Shown here one piece after another: positions 57,000 to 64,000 of a stretch of 64,000 nt of DNA. The notes below the pieces were generated by a model. The model had not been told where the DNA came from. It ran no database searches and was given only the letters and a program-made list of their open reading frames with translations. Every line of letters starts with the position of its first letter. Position 1 is the stretch's first letter. The stretch spans positions 2,976,001-3,040,000 of the forward strand of contig NZ_CP139447.1 in the NCBI RefSeq assembly GCF_047121295.1, read 5' to 3'. Position numbers and translations under genes: made by a program. Source of the stretch: Longispora sp047121295 (GTDB lineage Bacteria; Actinomycetota; Actinomycetes; Mycobacteriales; Micromonosporaceae).

Positions 57000-58124
57000 A
57001 TGACCGGACAGGACGCCCGGACCACGGACCGGGTGCTGGACCTCGGTGTGATCGGCGTGGACCCGCCGTCGCCCACGGTCCCGGCCGCCCGGCGTCGCGG
57101 GCGCGCGCTGGTCCTGGCGGCCGGCGTGGTCGTGCTCGTGGTCCTCGCCGTCGTCGCCGCGACCAGGCCCGGGCCCGCCGCACCCCGGCAGCCGGCCGGC
57201 CCACCGGACCGGAACCTCACCGTGTTCGCCGACGACCGGCTGTACCTCCCCGACGGCACCCAGAGCTCGATGGGCAAACGGATCGACGCGGTGTACGAGA
57301 CCCCCGACGGCCTGCTGGTCAGCTACGAGCCCGCCGGGGACTCCTGGCACGAGCTGGCGTTCGTCAGCCCGAACCACAGGTTCCGCACACTTGTCGACCG
57401 CGCGACCGGTCCGGTGCTCGTCGCCCCGGACGGCCAACGGATCGCCTGGGCCGTGCCGGGCGCGCTGCGGGTGGCCTTCCTCGGCCCCGACGGAACGGTC
57501 CGCCCGGACCGGTCCACCCCGGTGCCGGAGGGCACGCGCGGCACCCCGGTGCTGTTCACCGGGTCGGCCGTCGTCCTCGGCCGGGGCTCGGGCAGCGGGG
57601 TCACGGAGTTCGACGTCTGGCTCCCCGACCGGGGCGACTACCTGCCGTCGTGGACGGGCACGACCCACGTCACCGGGATGTACAGCCAGTACCCGGGATC
57701 CTTCGACCTGATCGGGGCCGTGGGCCAGCCCGGGAGCGACGAGTCCTGCCTCGCCCGGCTCGACCCCGAGGAGAACCTCCGGCCGGTCCGGACGGCGTGC
57801 GGAGTCCCCCTGATGCGCGACAACGTCGGCCGGATCTCTCCGGACGGCCGGTGGCTGGCGGTGCGCACGCCGGACCGGTTGACCGGATCTCCGTGCGTGG
57901 GGGTGTTCGACCTGGACACCGTGTTCGACCGCCCCGGGCTCGCCGCGACCTGGGACGCCACCGAGCCCGGCGGCTGGCTGGACGCGACGACGATGTCGGG
58001 CCCGCGCGGCGACGGTCACCTGTGGACCTGGCGGACGGACGGCACCCCGCCGACGCGGGTCGGCACCCCGGGGCTCCCGGACCCGGACGCCGTGCGGGTC
58101 GGGTTCGCCACCCGGCTCTGGTGA
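57000..58124 (+). CDS. Membrane-anchored propeller-like protein B
   Basis: 374 residues, paralog of protein A throughout: VLDLGVIGVDPP tail, helix (LVLAAGVVVLVVLAVVAA), then TVFADDRLYLPDGTQ, ETPDGLLVSYEPAG, VAPDGQRIAW, WLPDRGDYLPSW and ARLDPEENLRPVRTACGV, each with a close match in A. Conservation of the outside domain with divergence of the linker suggests the same fold with altered specificity. Function unknown. Confidence 0.65.
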   Translation: MTGQDARTTDRVLDLGVIGVDPPSPTVPAARRRGRALVLAAGVVVLVVLAVVAATRPGPAAPRQPAGPPDRNLTVFADDRLYLPDGTQSSMGKRIDAVYETPDGLLVSYEPAGDSWHELAFVSPNHRFRTLVDRATGPVLVAPDGQRIAWAVPGALRVAFLGPDGTVRPDRSTPVPEGTRGTPVLFTGSAVVLGRGSGSGVTEFDVWLPDRGDYLPSWTGTTHVTGMYSQYPGSFDLIGAVGQPGSDESCLARLDPEENLRPVRTACGVPLMRDNVGRISPDGRWLAVRTPDRLTGSPCVGVFDLDTVFDRPGLAATWDATEPGGWLDATTMSGPRGDGHLWTWRTDGTPPTRVGTPGLPDPDAVRVGFATRLW

Positions 58125-58280
58125 GACGGTGAAGCCGGCGGCACCGCCCCGGGCGGCGACGTGAGCGTCACGACCTCCTGACCCCCTCCGGGGAAACCGG
58201 GCCGGTCGCCCACAAGGCGGCCGGCCCGCCGGGGGCCGGCCGCATGCCCGGTCCCGCCCTCCCGCCGGCCGGCCGCTCGG

Positions 58281-58286
58281 TAGGCT
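58281..58286 (+). promoter_or_regulatory. -10 of a leaderless promoter (TrmB)
   Basis: TAGGCT, six bases before ATG 58293, no Shine-Dalgarno between. Confidence 0.55.
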
Positions 58287-58292
58287 GCGGGC

Positions 58293-59099
58293 ATGGTGGA
58301 CGAGCTGGGGCTGAACGAGCTGCTGACCCTGGGCCTGACCCGGTACGAGGCGCGCGTCTACCTCGCGCTGATCCGCCGCGACCGCTTCACCCCCACCGAG
58401 GCGGCCCGCGAGGCCGGCATCCCCCGGCAGCGGATCTACGACGTGCTGGAGAGCCTGGCCGACCGGGGCCTGGTCCGGCTCCGCCCCGGGCAGACCGTGC
58501 ACTACTCGGCGATCGACCCGGTGGTGGCGCTGGAACACCTGGTGTCCGCGCACCGCGCGTCGCTGTCCCGGCTGGAGCACCAGGCCCACCAGCTCGGCCA
58601 GGAGCTGGGCAAGGTGTGGTCCACGGGCGCGGAGCAGACCGACCCCCTGGACTACGTGGAGGTGGTCCGCGACCCGTCGGCCGTGGTGGAACGGTTCGCC
58701 GGGCTGCAGGCCGGTGCCCGTCGGCAGATCCTCACCCTGGCGAAGCTCCCGTACGTGACGGGCACGAACCCGCCGGGAGTCGGGGACATCCGCCGGCTCG
58801 TCGAGGGCGGCGGCGAGGCCCGGTGCATCTACGAGCGCGCCTCGCTGGCCGACCCGGCGCACGTGGCCAACGCGCACCGGTTCATGGCGGCGGGGGAGCG
58901 GGCCCGGGTGCTCGACGAGGTGCCGATGAAGCTGTGCGTGGTCGACGGCTCCCAGGTGCTGATGTCGCTGCTGGACCCGGTCGCCGGGTACGCGTCGAGC
59001 ACCTCGATCATGATCGAGCACCCGGCGCTGGGGTTCTGCCTGGTGGAGGCGTTCGAGGCGCTGTGGTCGCGCGCAGAGGAATTCCCGTCGCAGCCGTAG
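58293..59099 (+). CDS. TrmB-family transcriptional regulator
   Basis: 268 residues. N-terminal winged helix (LLTLGLTRYEARVYLALIRRDRFTPTEAAREAGIPRQRIYDVLESLADRGLVRLRPG) as in TrmB, which in archaea regulates sugar metabolism. The C-terminal PLD-like sensing domain is shorter than in archaeal TrmB. Target unknown; no sugar operon is next to it. A perfect inverted repeat follows the gene. Confidence 0.83.
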   Translation: MVDELGLNELLTLGLTRYEARVYLALIRRDRFTPTEAAREAGIPRQRIYDVLESLADRGLVRLRPGQTVHYSAIDPVVALEHLVSAHRASLSRLEHQAHQLGQELGKVWSTGAEQTDPLDYVEVVRDPSAVVERFAGLQAGARRQILTLAKLPYVTGTNPPGVGDIRRLVEGGGEARCIYERASLADPAHVANAHRFMAAGERARVLDEVPMKLCVVDGSQVLMSLLDPVAGYASSTSIMIEHPALGFCLVEAFEALWSRAEEFPSQP

Positions 59100-59119
59100 G
59101 GCCCCGTCCCGGCGCGGCC

Positions 59120-59155
59120 GTGGAGCCCCGGAGGGACCACTCCCCGGGGCTCCAC
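59120..59155. terminator. Bidirectional terminator
   Basis: GTGGAGCCCCGG (59120-59131) and CCGGGGCTCCAC (59144-59155), 12-bp perfect stem, 12-base loop, between convergent genes. Confidence 0.8.
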
Positions 59156-59165
59156 GGAGTCCGCG

Positions 59166-59837
59166 TCAGCCGAGCTTGCCGTCGTTCAGCCGGCCGGCGT
59201 AGCGGTCGTGCACCTGCTTCTGGTAGTCGGCCAGGGACAGGCCCTCGCCGACCGCCTCGCGGGCCGGCGCGTTCAGCGGCAGCACCCGCCCGTCGGTCAC
59301 CTTGTAGTACGCGTGCCGCTGCGGCTCGAGGAACACCGGCGAACCCTCGCCGGCCTTGATGTAGGTCAGTTCCTCGACGCCGTCGCCGACGCCGCGCACG
59401 TCGTAGGAGTCGCCGTTCTTCACGAGCTGCAGGGTCGCCTGCTGGCCCGTCGCCGAGCGGGTCTCCACGGCCAGGTACACCAGCCGGCCGACCGGGGCCG
59501 TGACGCCCTGGGTGACGAAGTCGGGGTTCAGCGAGTACACCGGGACGGGTTGCCCGACCACCTGTGGGGCCTTCGCCGCCGCCGCCGCGTCGATGTTGTC
59601 CTGCGCGGCGGTGACCGGCTTGCCGTCGGCGCGCTGGTCGACGTGCACGAAGAACCGGGACGCGATCTCGGCGGCCTTGTCGCTCGCCGCCGCCTGTTCG
59701 GCCGCCGCGAGCTCCACGGCGGCGGTCCGGGGCGCCGGCGCCGGAGCGGGGTGCCCGCCGCCGAGGGCCAGGTACGCCCCGACCGCCGTGCCGGCGGCCA
59801 GCAGCCCGGCCCCGATCATGAGCTTGCGGGCGGCCAT
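59166..59837 (-). CDS. Membrane-anchored protein coupled to the papain-like protease
   Basis: 223 residues. One N-terminal membrane helix (LMIGAGLLAAGTAVGAYLALGG), an Ala-rich helix (about 40-65), then a mixed domain (FFVHVDQRADGKPVTAA, LVYLAVETRSATGQQATLQLVKNGDSYDVRGVG, YYKVTDGRVLPLNAPAREAVGEGLSL). ATG overlaps the protease stop as TGATG. The pair layout suggests an anchored inhibitor, chaperone or substrate-presenting partner of the protease. Family not recognised. Confidence 0.65.
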   Translation of the reverse strand: MAARKLMIGAGLLAAGTAVGAYLALGGGHPAPAPAPRTAAVELAAAEQAAASDKAAEIASRFFVHVDQRADGKPVTAAQDNIDAAAAAKAPQVVGQPVPVYSLNPDFVTQGVTAPVGRLVYLAVETRSATGQQATLQLVKNGDSYDVRGVGDGVEELTYIKAGEGSPVFLEPQRHAYYKVTDGRVLPLNAPAREAVGEGLSLADYQKQVHDRYAGRLNDGKLG

Positions 59838-60595
59838 CACGCGCCGATCTGGTAGACGGAGCCGCCCCAGCGGAACTCCGAGTTGGAGACGTAGGAGTTG
59901 TAGGTCATCTCCTGGTACCGCTGCGACGAGCCCCACGGGTCGCTGAAGAAGATCGAGCTGTTCGTGGTGTCGTAGCCGTAGATGACGCGGGCGTGGCCGC
60001 CACCGGCGGTCCAGTACACCCCGGTCTCGATCGGGCGGTTGCCGTTGATCTCGGTCTTGACCTGCGCGAAGCTGATCGACCCGTCGACCTCGGTGCCCGG
60101 GGTGACGCCGAGCCGGCTCAGGCCCTGCTGGACGACGGACAGCTCGGCCGGCTGGTTGGGGCAGGTGCCGGAGGACTGGCCGCGCCCGTACAGGCAGAAC
60201 TGGTTCTGGCTGACGTTCGCGCCCTTGCCGAGGTACTGCGCGATCGACAGCCCGGTGGCCGCCCAGCACCACTGGTTCTGCTCCTGGACCAGCTCGGTGA
60301 ACTGCAGCTTGGAGTTCCCGCCGGGGTTCGCGGTCGGGGAGGTCGAGGGCGTCGGGGTCGCCGTCTTCGTCGGGGTCGGCGAGGCGGTGGGCTGCGCGGT
60401 CGGCTGCGTGGTCGGCCAGGGCCAGTTCGGCCACGGCCACGGGTCCCAGCCGGTCGGCCCGGAGCCGACGGTGGAGGCCGGGGCCGGGGTGGGCTCGGCC
60501 GCCGCGCCGGTCGGGAACGCGGTGACCACGGCGAGTGCCACGAGGCCGCCGGCCAGCAGACCGGCCGCACGGCGTCGGGCGGAGGAGTCTCGCAT
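59837..60595 (-). CDS. Secreted papain-like cysteine protease
   Basis: 252 residues. Sec signal peptide (cleavage near PTGAAA, residue 33), a long Pro/Trp/Thr-rich linker (WDPWPWPNWPWP..., PTPTKTATPTPSTSP) to about 95, then a cysteine-protease domain: Cys in QNQWCWAATGLSIAQY, His in TAGGGHARVIYGY, and Asn/Asp in TNSSIFFSDPWG. This is the papain-like / C39-like family of secreted actinomycete enzymes. AAAGGA precedes ATG. First gene of a two-gene operon. Confidence 0.85.
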   Translation of the reverse strand: MRDSSARRRAAGLLAGGLVALAVVTAFPTGAAAEPTPAPASTVGSGPTGWDPWPWPNWPWPTTQPTAQPTASPTPTKTATPTPSTSPTANPGGNSKLQFTELVQEQNQWCWAATGLSIAQYLGKGANVSQNQFCLYGRGQSSGTCPNQPAELSVVQQGLSRLGVTPGTEVDGSISFAQVKTEINGNRPIETGVYWTAGGGHARVIYGYDTTNSSIFFSDPWGSSQRYQEMTYNSYVSNSEFRWGGSVYQIGA

Positions 60596-60723
60596 CGAGA
60601 AGTCCTTTCGCAGGAGCGTCCCGGGCGCACGGCACAGCCGGGGCCAGGGGACGCGAGGGGTGAATCGCCGCTGGTCAGGGGTCCGGAGACTGTGACACCC
60701 CGGCCAGTGGTGGCGTGTGTCGA

Positions 60724-60753
60724 ACAGTAGACATGCGTCTTTCAAGTGGTCAA
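60724..60753 (-). promoter_or_regulatory. Promoter of the cysteine protease operon
   Basis: TTGACC (60753-60748), 18 bases, TACTGT (60729-60724). It predicts a leader of about 120 bases. The surrounding 60720-60800 stretch is the most AT-rich in the window. Confidence 0.6.
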
Positions 60754-60846
60754 TACGTGTTAATCAATAAAGAAGCTTGTCATTCCATACGTACGGTGAC
60801 GATTACGTTGTGTGACCAGAAATCGCTTGCGAGTAGGGAAAACCCT

Positions 60847-60875
60847 TTGACGACCCTTGTAAGGGCCGACAGAAT
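60847..60875 (+). promoter_or_regulatory. Promoter and operator of the MFS exporter
   Basis: TTGACG (60847-60852), 17 bases, CAGAAT (60870-60875). The spacer holds the palindrome CCCTTGTAAGGG (60854-60865), a likely repressor site. It is divergent from the protease promoter. Confidence 0.55.
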
Positions 60876-60948
60876 CGGCAGGCCAGCCCCCAGGTCGGGC
60901 GCCGCCGGCGCCGGCCACGGGCGCCGCGGAAGATGACGGAGAGAAGTC

Positions 60949-62178
60949 GTGGCCACCCCTCTGCGGTACCCGAAGTTCCGGCTGCTCCTCGCCGGCCGGT
61001 TCACCAGCACCCTCGGCGGCGCCGTCGCGCCCGTCGCGCTCGCGTTCGCCGTCCTCGACCTCACCGGCTCCGTCACCGACCTGGGCCTCGTCGTCGGCGC
61101 CCGCTCGGTGGCGAACGTGGTGTTCCTGCTGTTCGGCGGGGTGCTCGCCGACCGGCTGCCCCGGTCGCTGATCCTCATCGGCTCCAGCACGCTCAGCGCG
61201 ATCAGCCAGGGCGCGATCGCCACGCTGTTCCTCACCGGACACGCCACCGTCCCGGTCCTGGTGCTGCTCGCGGCGGTGAACGGCACGGTCAGCGCGTTCA
61301 CGTACCCGGCGTCGGCGGCGATCCTGCCGCAGACCGTGCCCGACGGCGAACGCCAGTCCGCCAACGCGTTCAGCCGGCTCGTCACGAACGGCGCGACGAT
61401 CGTGGGCGCGCCGCTCGGCGGCATCCTGATCGCCGCCACCAGCCCCGGCTGGGGCCTGGTCGTCGACGCGGCGTCCTTCCTGGTGTCCGGGGTGCTGTTC
61501 GCCCTGCTCCGGGTACCGTCGGTGGCCCGGGACGGCGGGCGCGACAGCATCCTGCGGGACCTGCGGACCGGCTGGACGGAGTTCTCGGCCCGGACCTGGC
61601 TGTGGGCGGTCGTGCTCGGCTTCATGTTCCTCAACGCCGCCGTCGTGGCCGCCGAGACCGTGCTGGGCCCCGGGATCGCGAAGGCGACCATCGGCGCCGG
61701 CGGCTGGGGCGCGGTGCTCGGCGCGCAGACGTTCGGCATGGTGCTCGGCGCGCTGGTCGCGATGCGGCTGCGGGTCCGCCGGCTGCTGCGGCTCGGCGTC
61801 GTCGCCGTCGGCGCGCTGTGCCTGCTGCCCCTGGCCCTGGCGTTCGCGCCGAACCTGCCGGCCCTGGCGGCGGCCGGCTTCCTCGCCGGGATCTGCGTCG
61901 AGCAGTTCTCCGTGGCGTGGGAGACCTCGATGCAACAGGAGGTGCCACCGGACCTGCTCGCCCGGGTGTACTCCTACGACATGCTCGGCTCCTTCGTCGC
62001 CATCCCGATCGGCCAGATGGCCGCCGGCCCGGTGAGCCGGGCGGTCGGGGTCGGGCCGACGCTCGTCGGGTGCGCCGTGGTCGTCCTGCTGGCCACGGCG
62101 GGGATGCTCGCGGTCCGCCGGGTGCGGACCCTGGAGGTCGCCCCGGCGCCGGTGGCCGAGCCGGTACCGGCGACCTGA
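60949..62178 (+). CDS. MFS exporter
   Basis: 409 residues, twelve membrane helices. The loop between helices 2 and 3 reads GGVLADRLPRSLILIGSS (the G-x-x-x-D-R-x-x-R MFS motif). Similar to EntS/enterobactin-exporter-like drug and siderophore transporters (LLLAGRFTSTLGGAVAPVALAFAVLDLTGSVTDLGLV at the start). GGAGAGAAGTC precedes GTG 60949. The operator in its promoter suggests induction by a compound. Confidence 0.86.
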   Translation: MATPLRYPKFRLLLAGRFTSTLGGAVAPVALAFAVLDLTGSVTDLGLVVGARSVANVVFLLFGGVLADRLPRSLILIGSSTLSAISQGAIATLFLTGHATVPVLVLLAAVNGTVSAFTYPASAAILPQTVPDGERQSANAFSRLVTNGATIVGAPLGGILIAATSPGWGLVVDAASFLVSGVLFALLRVPSVARDGGRDSILRDLRTGWTEFSARTWLWAVVLGFMFLNAAVVAAETVLGPGIAKATIGAGGWGAVLGAQTFGMVLGALVAMRLRVRRLLRLGVVAVGALCLLPLALAFAPNLPALAAAGFLAGICVEQFSVAWETSMQQEVPPDLLARVYSYDMLGSFVAIPIGQMAAGPVSRAVGVGPTLVGCAVVVLLATAGMLAVRRVRTLEVAPAPVAEPVPAT

Positions 62179-62219
62179 CGGTCCAGGCCGCCCGGGGTGG
62201 GCGACCGGGACCGCGCTTC

Positions 62220-64000
62220 CTAGAAGGTCAGGTTCCAGGCGTCGACGTAGCCGGTGTCGGCCGCGAAGACGTCCTGCACCTTGAGCCTCCACGTACCGTT
62301 GGCGACCTCGGAGGACGCGTTGACCGTGTAGGTCTCGACCACGTTGTCGGCAGAGTCGCTCCCGGAGGAGTTCTTCAGCCGGTAGGTCGAGCCGTCCGGC
62401 GCGACCAGGTCGATCACCAGGTCACCCCGGTAGGTGTGCTTGATGTCCACGCCCACCTTGAGCGCGGCCGGCGCGTTGCCGGTGACGCCGGTGACCGCGA
62501 TGCCGGAGAACACCGCCGCGCCCTTGTCGGGGACGTTGACGTTGGTCAGGTTCTCGAAGTACTTGCCGGTGGGCGGGGTGGTGCCCTGCACGTTCACGGC
62601 GGTCCAGGCCCGGGCGACCGCCGCGTACTCCGGGCTCGTCCTGCCGTACAGGGTCTCCGTCGCGGCCAGGGTGCCGTTGCGGGCGCCGGCGTAGTCGGTG
62701 GTGGAGGTGAACTTGGTGCTCAGGGCGGCGAACCAGATCTTCTCCGCCTTGGCCCGGCCGATGCCGGTCACCGGCTGGTTGTCGAAGGTGGGGCTGTCGT
62801 AGGACACCCCGTTGATCACCTTGGCGCCGGAGCCCTCGGACAGCAGGTAGAAGAAGTGGTTGGCCACGCCCGAGGAGTAGTGCACGTCGAGGTTCTTCAG
62901 GTTGGCGTCCCAGTAGTCGGGGGACTTGCCGTCGCGTGAGGGCTTGTCCTGGTAGCGCAGCGGCTTGCCGGTACCGAAGATGTCGATCTTCTCGCCGATC
63001 AGGTAGTCGCCGACGTCGCTGGCGTTGCCGGCGTTGAACTCGACGGCCGTGCCGAAGATGTCGCTGGTGGCCTCGTTCAGGCCGCCTGACTCCTGGGAGT
63101 AGCTGAGGTTCGCCGTCGCGCTCGTCACGCCGTGCGAGAACTCGTGCCCGGCCACGTCCAGCGAGGTCAGCGGGTGGGTGTTGCCCGACCCGTCGCCGTA
63201 GGAGATGGAGAACGTCGAGTCGTCCCAGAACGCGTTGACGTAGGCGTTGCCGTAGTGCGTCTTGGACAGCGCGCCCACGCCGTTGTTCTTGATCCCGTTG
63301 CGGCCGTGCACGTTCTTGTAGTAGTCCCAGGTGGAGGCCGCCCCGTACGCCGCGTCCACGCCGGCGGTGGCCGGGTCGGCGTTGGTGCCGTCGCCCCACG
63401 CGTTGTCCGCGTCGGTGAACAGGGTGCCGCTGCCGGAGGTGGCGTGGTTGAGGTTGTTGACCTGCTGGTTGCCCCGGGTCGGGTCCTTCAGCTGGTAGGT
63501 GCCGCTGGTCTCCAGCGCCACGGTGCCGCTGTAGAAGCTCTTCCCGGTACCGGCGACCGCCACCCCGGGCCGCCCGGCCGTCGCGGCGCGCGCCGGCACC
63601 ACGTCGTCGGCGGTCAGCGTGCGGATGTCGTTCCAGCTGGTCAGGGCCGCGCCGGTCGTGGCGTCGGTGACCCGGTGCACCCGGCTGGGCGTACCGTCGG
63701 CCCGGACGCCCTCGGTGACCGCGTCCCAGGCCAGCACGGGCTGCCCCGAGCCGGCCCAGACGACCTGGCGCGCTCCGGCGGGGGCGGCCAGCGCGGCCCG
63801 GGTGCCCGACAGCCGGACCCGGTTCGCGTTGCCGTCCACGCCCCGGACCGCGCCGTCGGCGGCGGAGTGCACGACGAGGTCGCCGCCGAGGACCGGCAGG
63901 CCGGCGTAGGTGCGGTCGTACCGGACGTGCCGGGTGCCGTCGGCGTCGGTCACGGAGTCCCGGACGACCAGCCGCTCCTGCGCGTCGAGGCCGAGGGCGG
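62220..64000 (-). CDS. Secreted M4 metalloprotease (partial, start beyond window)
   Basis: 594 residues visible, N-terminus missing; the frame is open to the window edge. Propeptide (RYDRTYAGLPVLGGDLVVHS, FTP/PepSY), catalytic domain with HEFSH zinc motif and GGLNEATSDIFGTAVEF, HYSSGVANHFFYLL, then a P domain (VGVDIKHTYRGDLVIDLVAPDG). Paralog of the enzyme at 36620, with the same domains but the zinc site reading HEFSH instead of HEMGH. No Pro/Thr linker before the P domain here. Confidence 0.92.
   Translation of the reverse strand, partial: ALGLDAQERLVVRDSVTDADGTRHVRYDRTYAGLPVLGGDLVVHSAADGAVRGVDGNANRVRLSGTRAALAAPAGARQVVWAGSGQPVLAWDAVTEGVRADGTPSRVHRVTDATTGAALTSWNDIRTLTADDVVPARAATAGRPGVAVAGTGKSFYSGTVALETSGTYQLKDPTRGNQQVNNLNHATSGSGTLFTDADNAWGDGTNADPATAGVDAAYGAASTWDYYKNVHGRNGIKNNGVGALSKTHYGNAYVNAFWDDSTFSISYGDGSGNTHPLTSLDVAGHEFSHGVTSATANLSYSQESGGLNEATSDIFGTAVEFNAGNASDVGDYLIGEKIDIFGTGKPLRYQDKPSRDGKSPDYWDANLKNLDVHYSSGVANHFFYLLSEGSGAKVINGVSYDSPTFDNQPVTGIGRAKAEKIWFAALSTKFTSTTDYAGARNGTLAATETLYGRTSPEYAAVARAWTAVNVQGTTPPTGKYFENLTNVNVPDKGAAVFSGIAVTGVTGNAPAALKVGVDIKHTYRGDLVIDLVAPDGSTYRLKNSSGSDSADNVVETYTVNASSEVANGTWRLKVQDVFAADTGYVDAWNLTF

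Noticed and set aside
1..64000. tRNA genes, rRNA, CRISPR arrays, insertion sequences, prophage
   Set aside because: No cloverleaf or TTCGA arm, no regular spacer-repeat array, no transposase, integrase or phage structural motifs were seen.

Overview
The window is about 64 kb of very GC-rich DNA (well over 70 % G+C by eye) with many GTG starts, stop/start overlaps of the ATGA or GTGA type, many leaderless promoters, Tat- and lipobox-bearing exported proteins, SARP regulators and a DUF5753/DUF397 pair. This points to a filamentous actinomycete; the gene set fits Micromonosporaceae or a relative, but I cannot fix the genus from sequence alone. I see no phage, insertion sequence, CRISPR array, rRNA or tRNA. 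It looks like an ordinary chromosomal arm-type region rich in accessory genes.

Layout. 0-6 kb: tail of a TPR protein, an ECF sigma factor coupled to an LCP protein, a Tat-exported PhoX phosphatase with a PHO box, small exported and VOC/NIPSNAP proteins. 6-12 kb: regulator, PHB-depolymerase-like lipoprotein, a Tat-exported phospholipase C with a discoidin tail, a lipoprotein. 12-20 kb: a cation block (voltage-gated-type channel, CorA, KimA-like K+ permease, short KdpD, KdpE) plus an FAD monooxygenase. 20-22 kb: an alanyl-tRNA-synthetase-like enzyme with an alanine-rich leader peptide and a hairpin that covers its ribosome binding site. 22-32 kb: LysR, LuxR, amidase, CYTH protein, two trypsin-like proteases, a small XRE/DUF397 island. 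32-44 kb: MgtC protein behind a short upstream ORF, a two-component system, M4 protease, Pth2, many small single-domain enzymes and a MerR/GyrI pair. 44-55.5 kb: AfsR-type SARP, TetR/DJ-1 pair, then a five-gene locus made of a cysteine-rich small peptide, a TlpA/MauD-like redoxin, an ABC exporter, an S26 signal peptidase and a divergent SARP. 55.5-64 kb: two tandem paralogous membrane-anchored propeller-like proteins with duplicated promoters, TrmB regulator, a papain-like protease pair, an MFS exporter and a second M4 protease running off the end.

Three things stand out. (1) Nine copies of a short intergenic element with a conserved 5' hairpin (AACCC-loop-GGGTT with compensating changes) followed by a fixed ACGGCGAC-CCTGCCCCGG block; most begin just after a stop codon on the same strand. 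(2) The peptide/redoxin/exporter/peptidase/SARP locus at 49.1-55.5 kb, which looks like a dedicated system for making and exporting a four-disulfide peptide. (3) The AlaRS-like gene with its Ala-rich leader peptide at 20.2-21.6 kb, which looks like translational attenuation. Many genes use a TAnnnT-N6-8-start arrangement and are probably read from leaderless mRNA.
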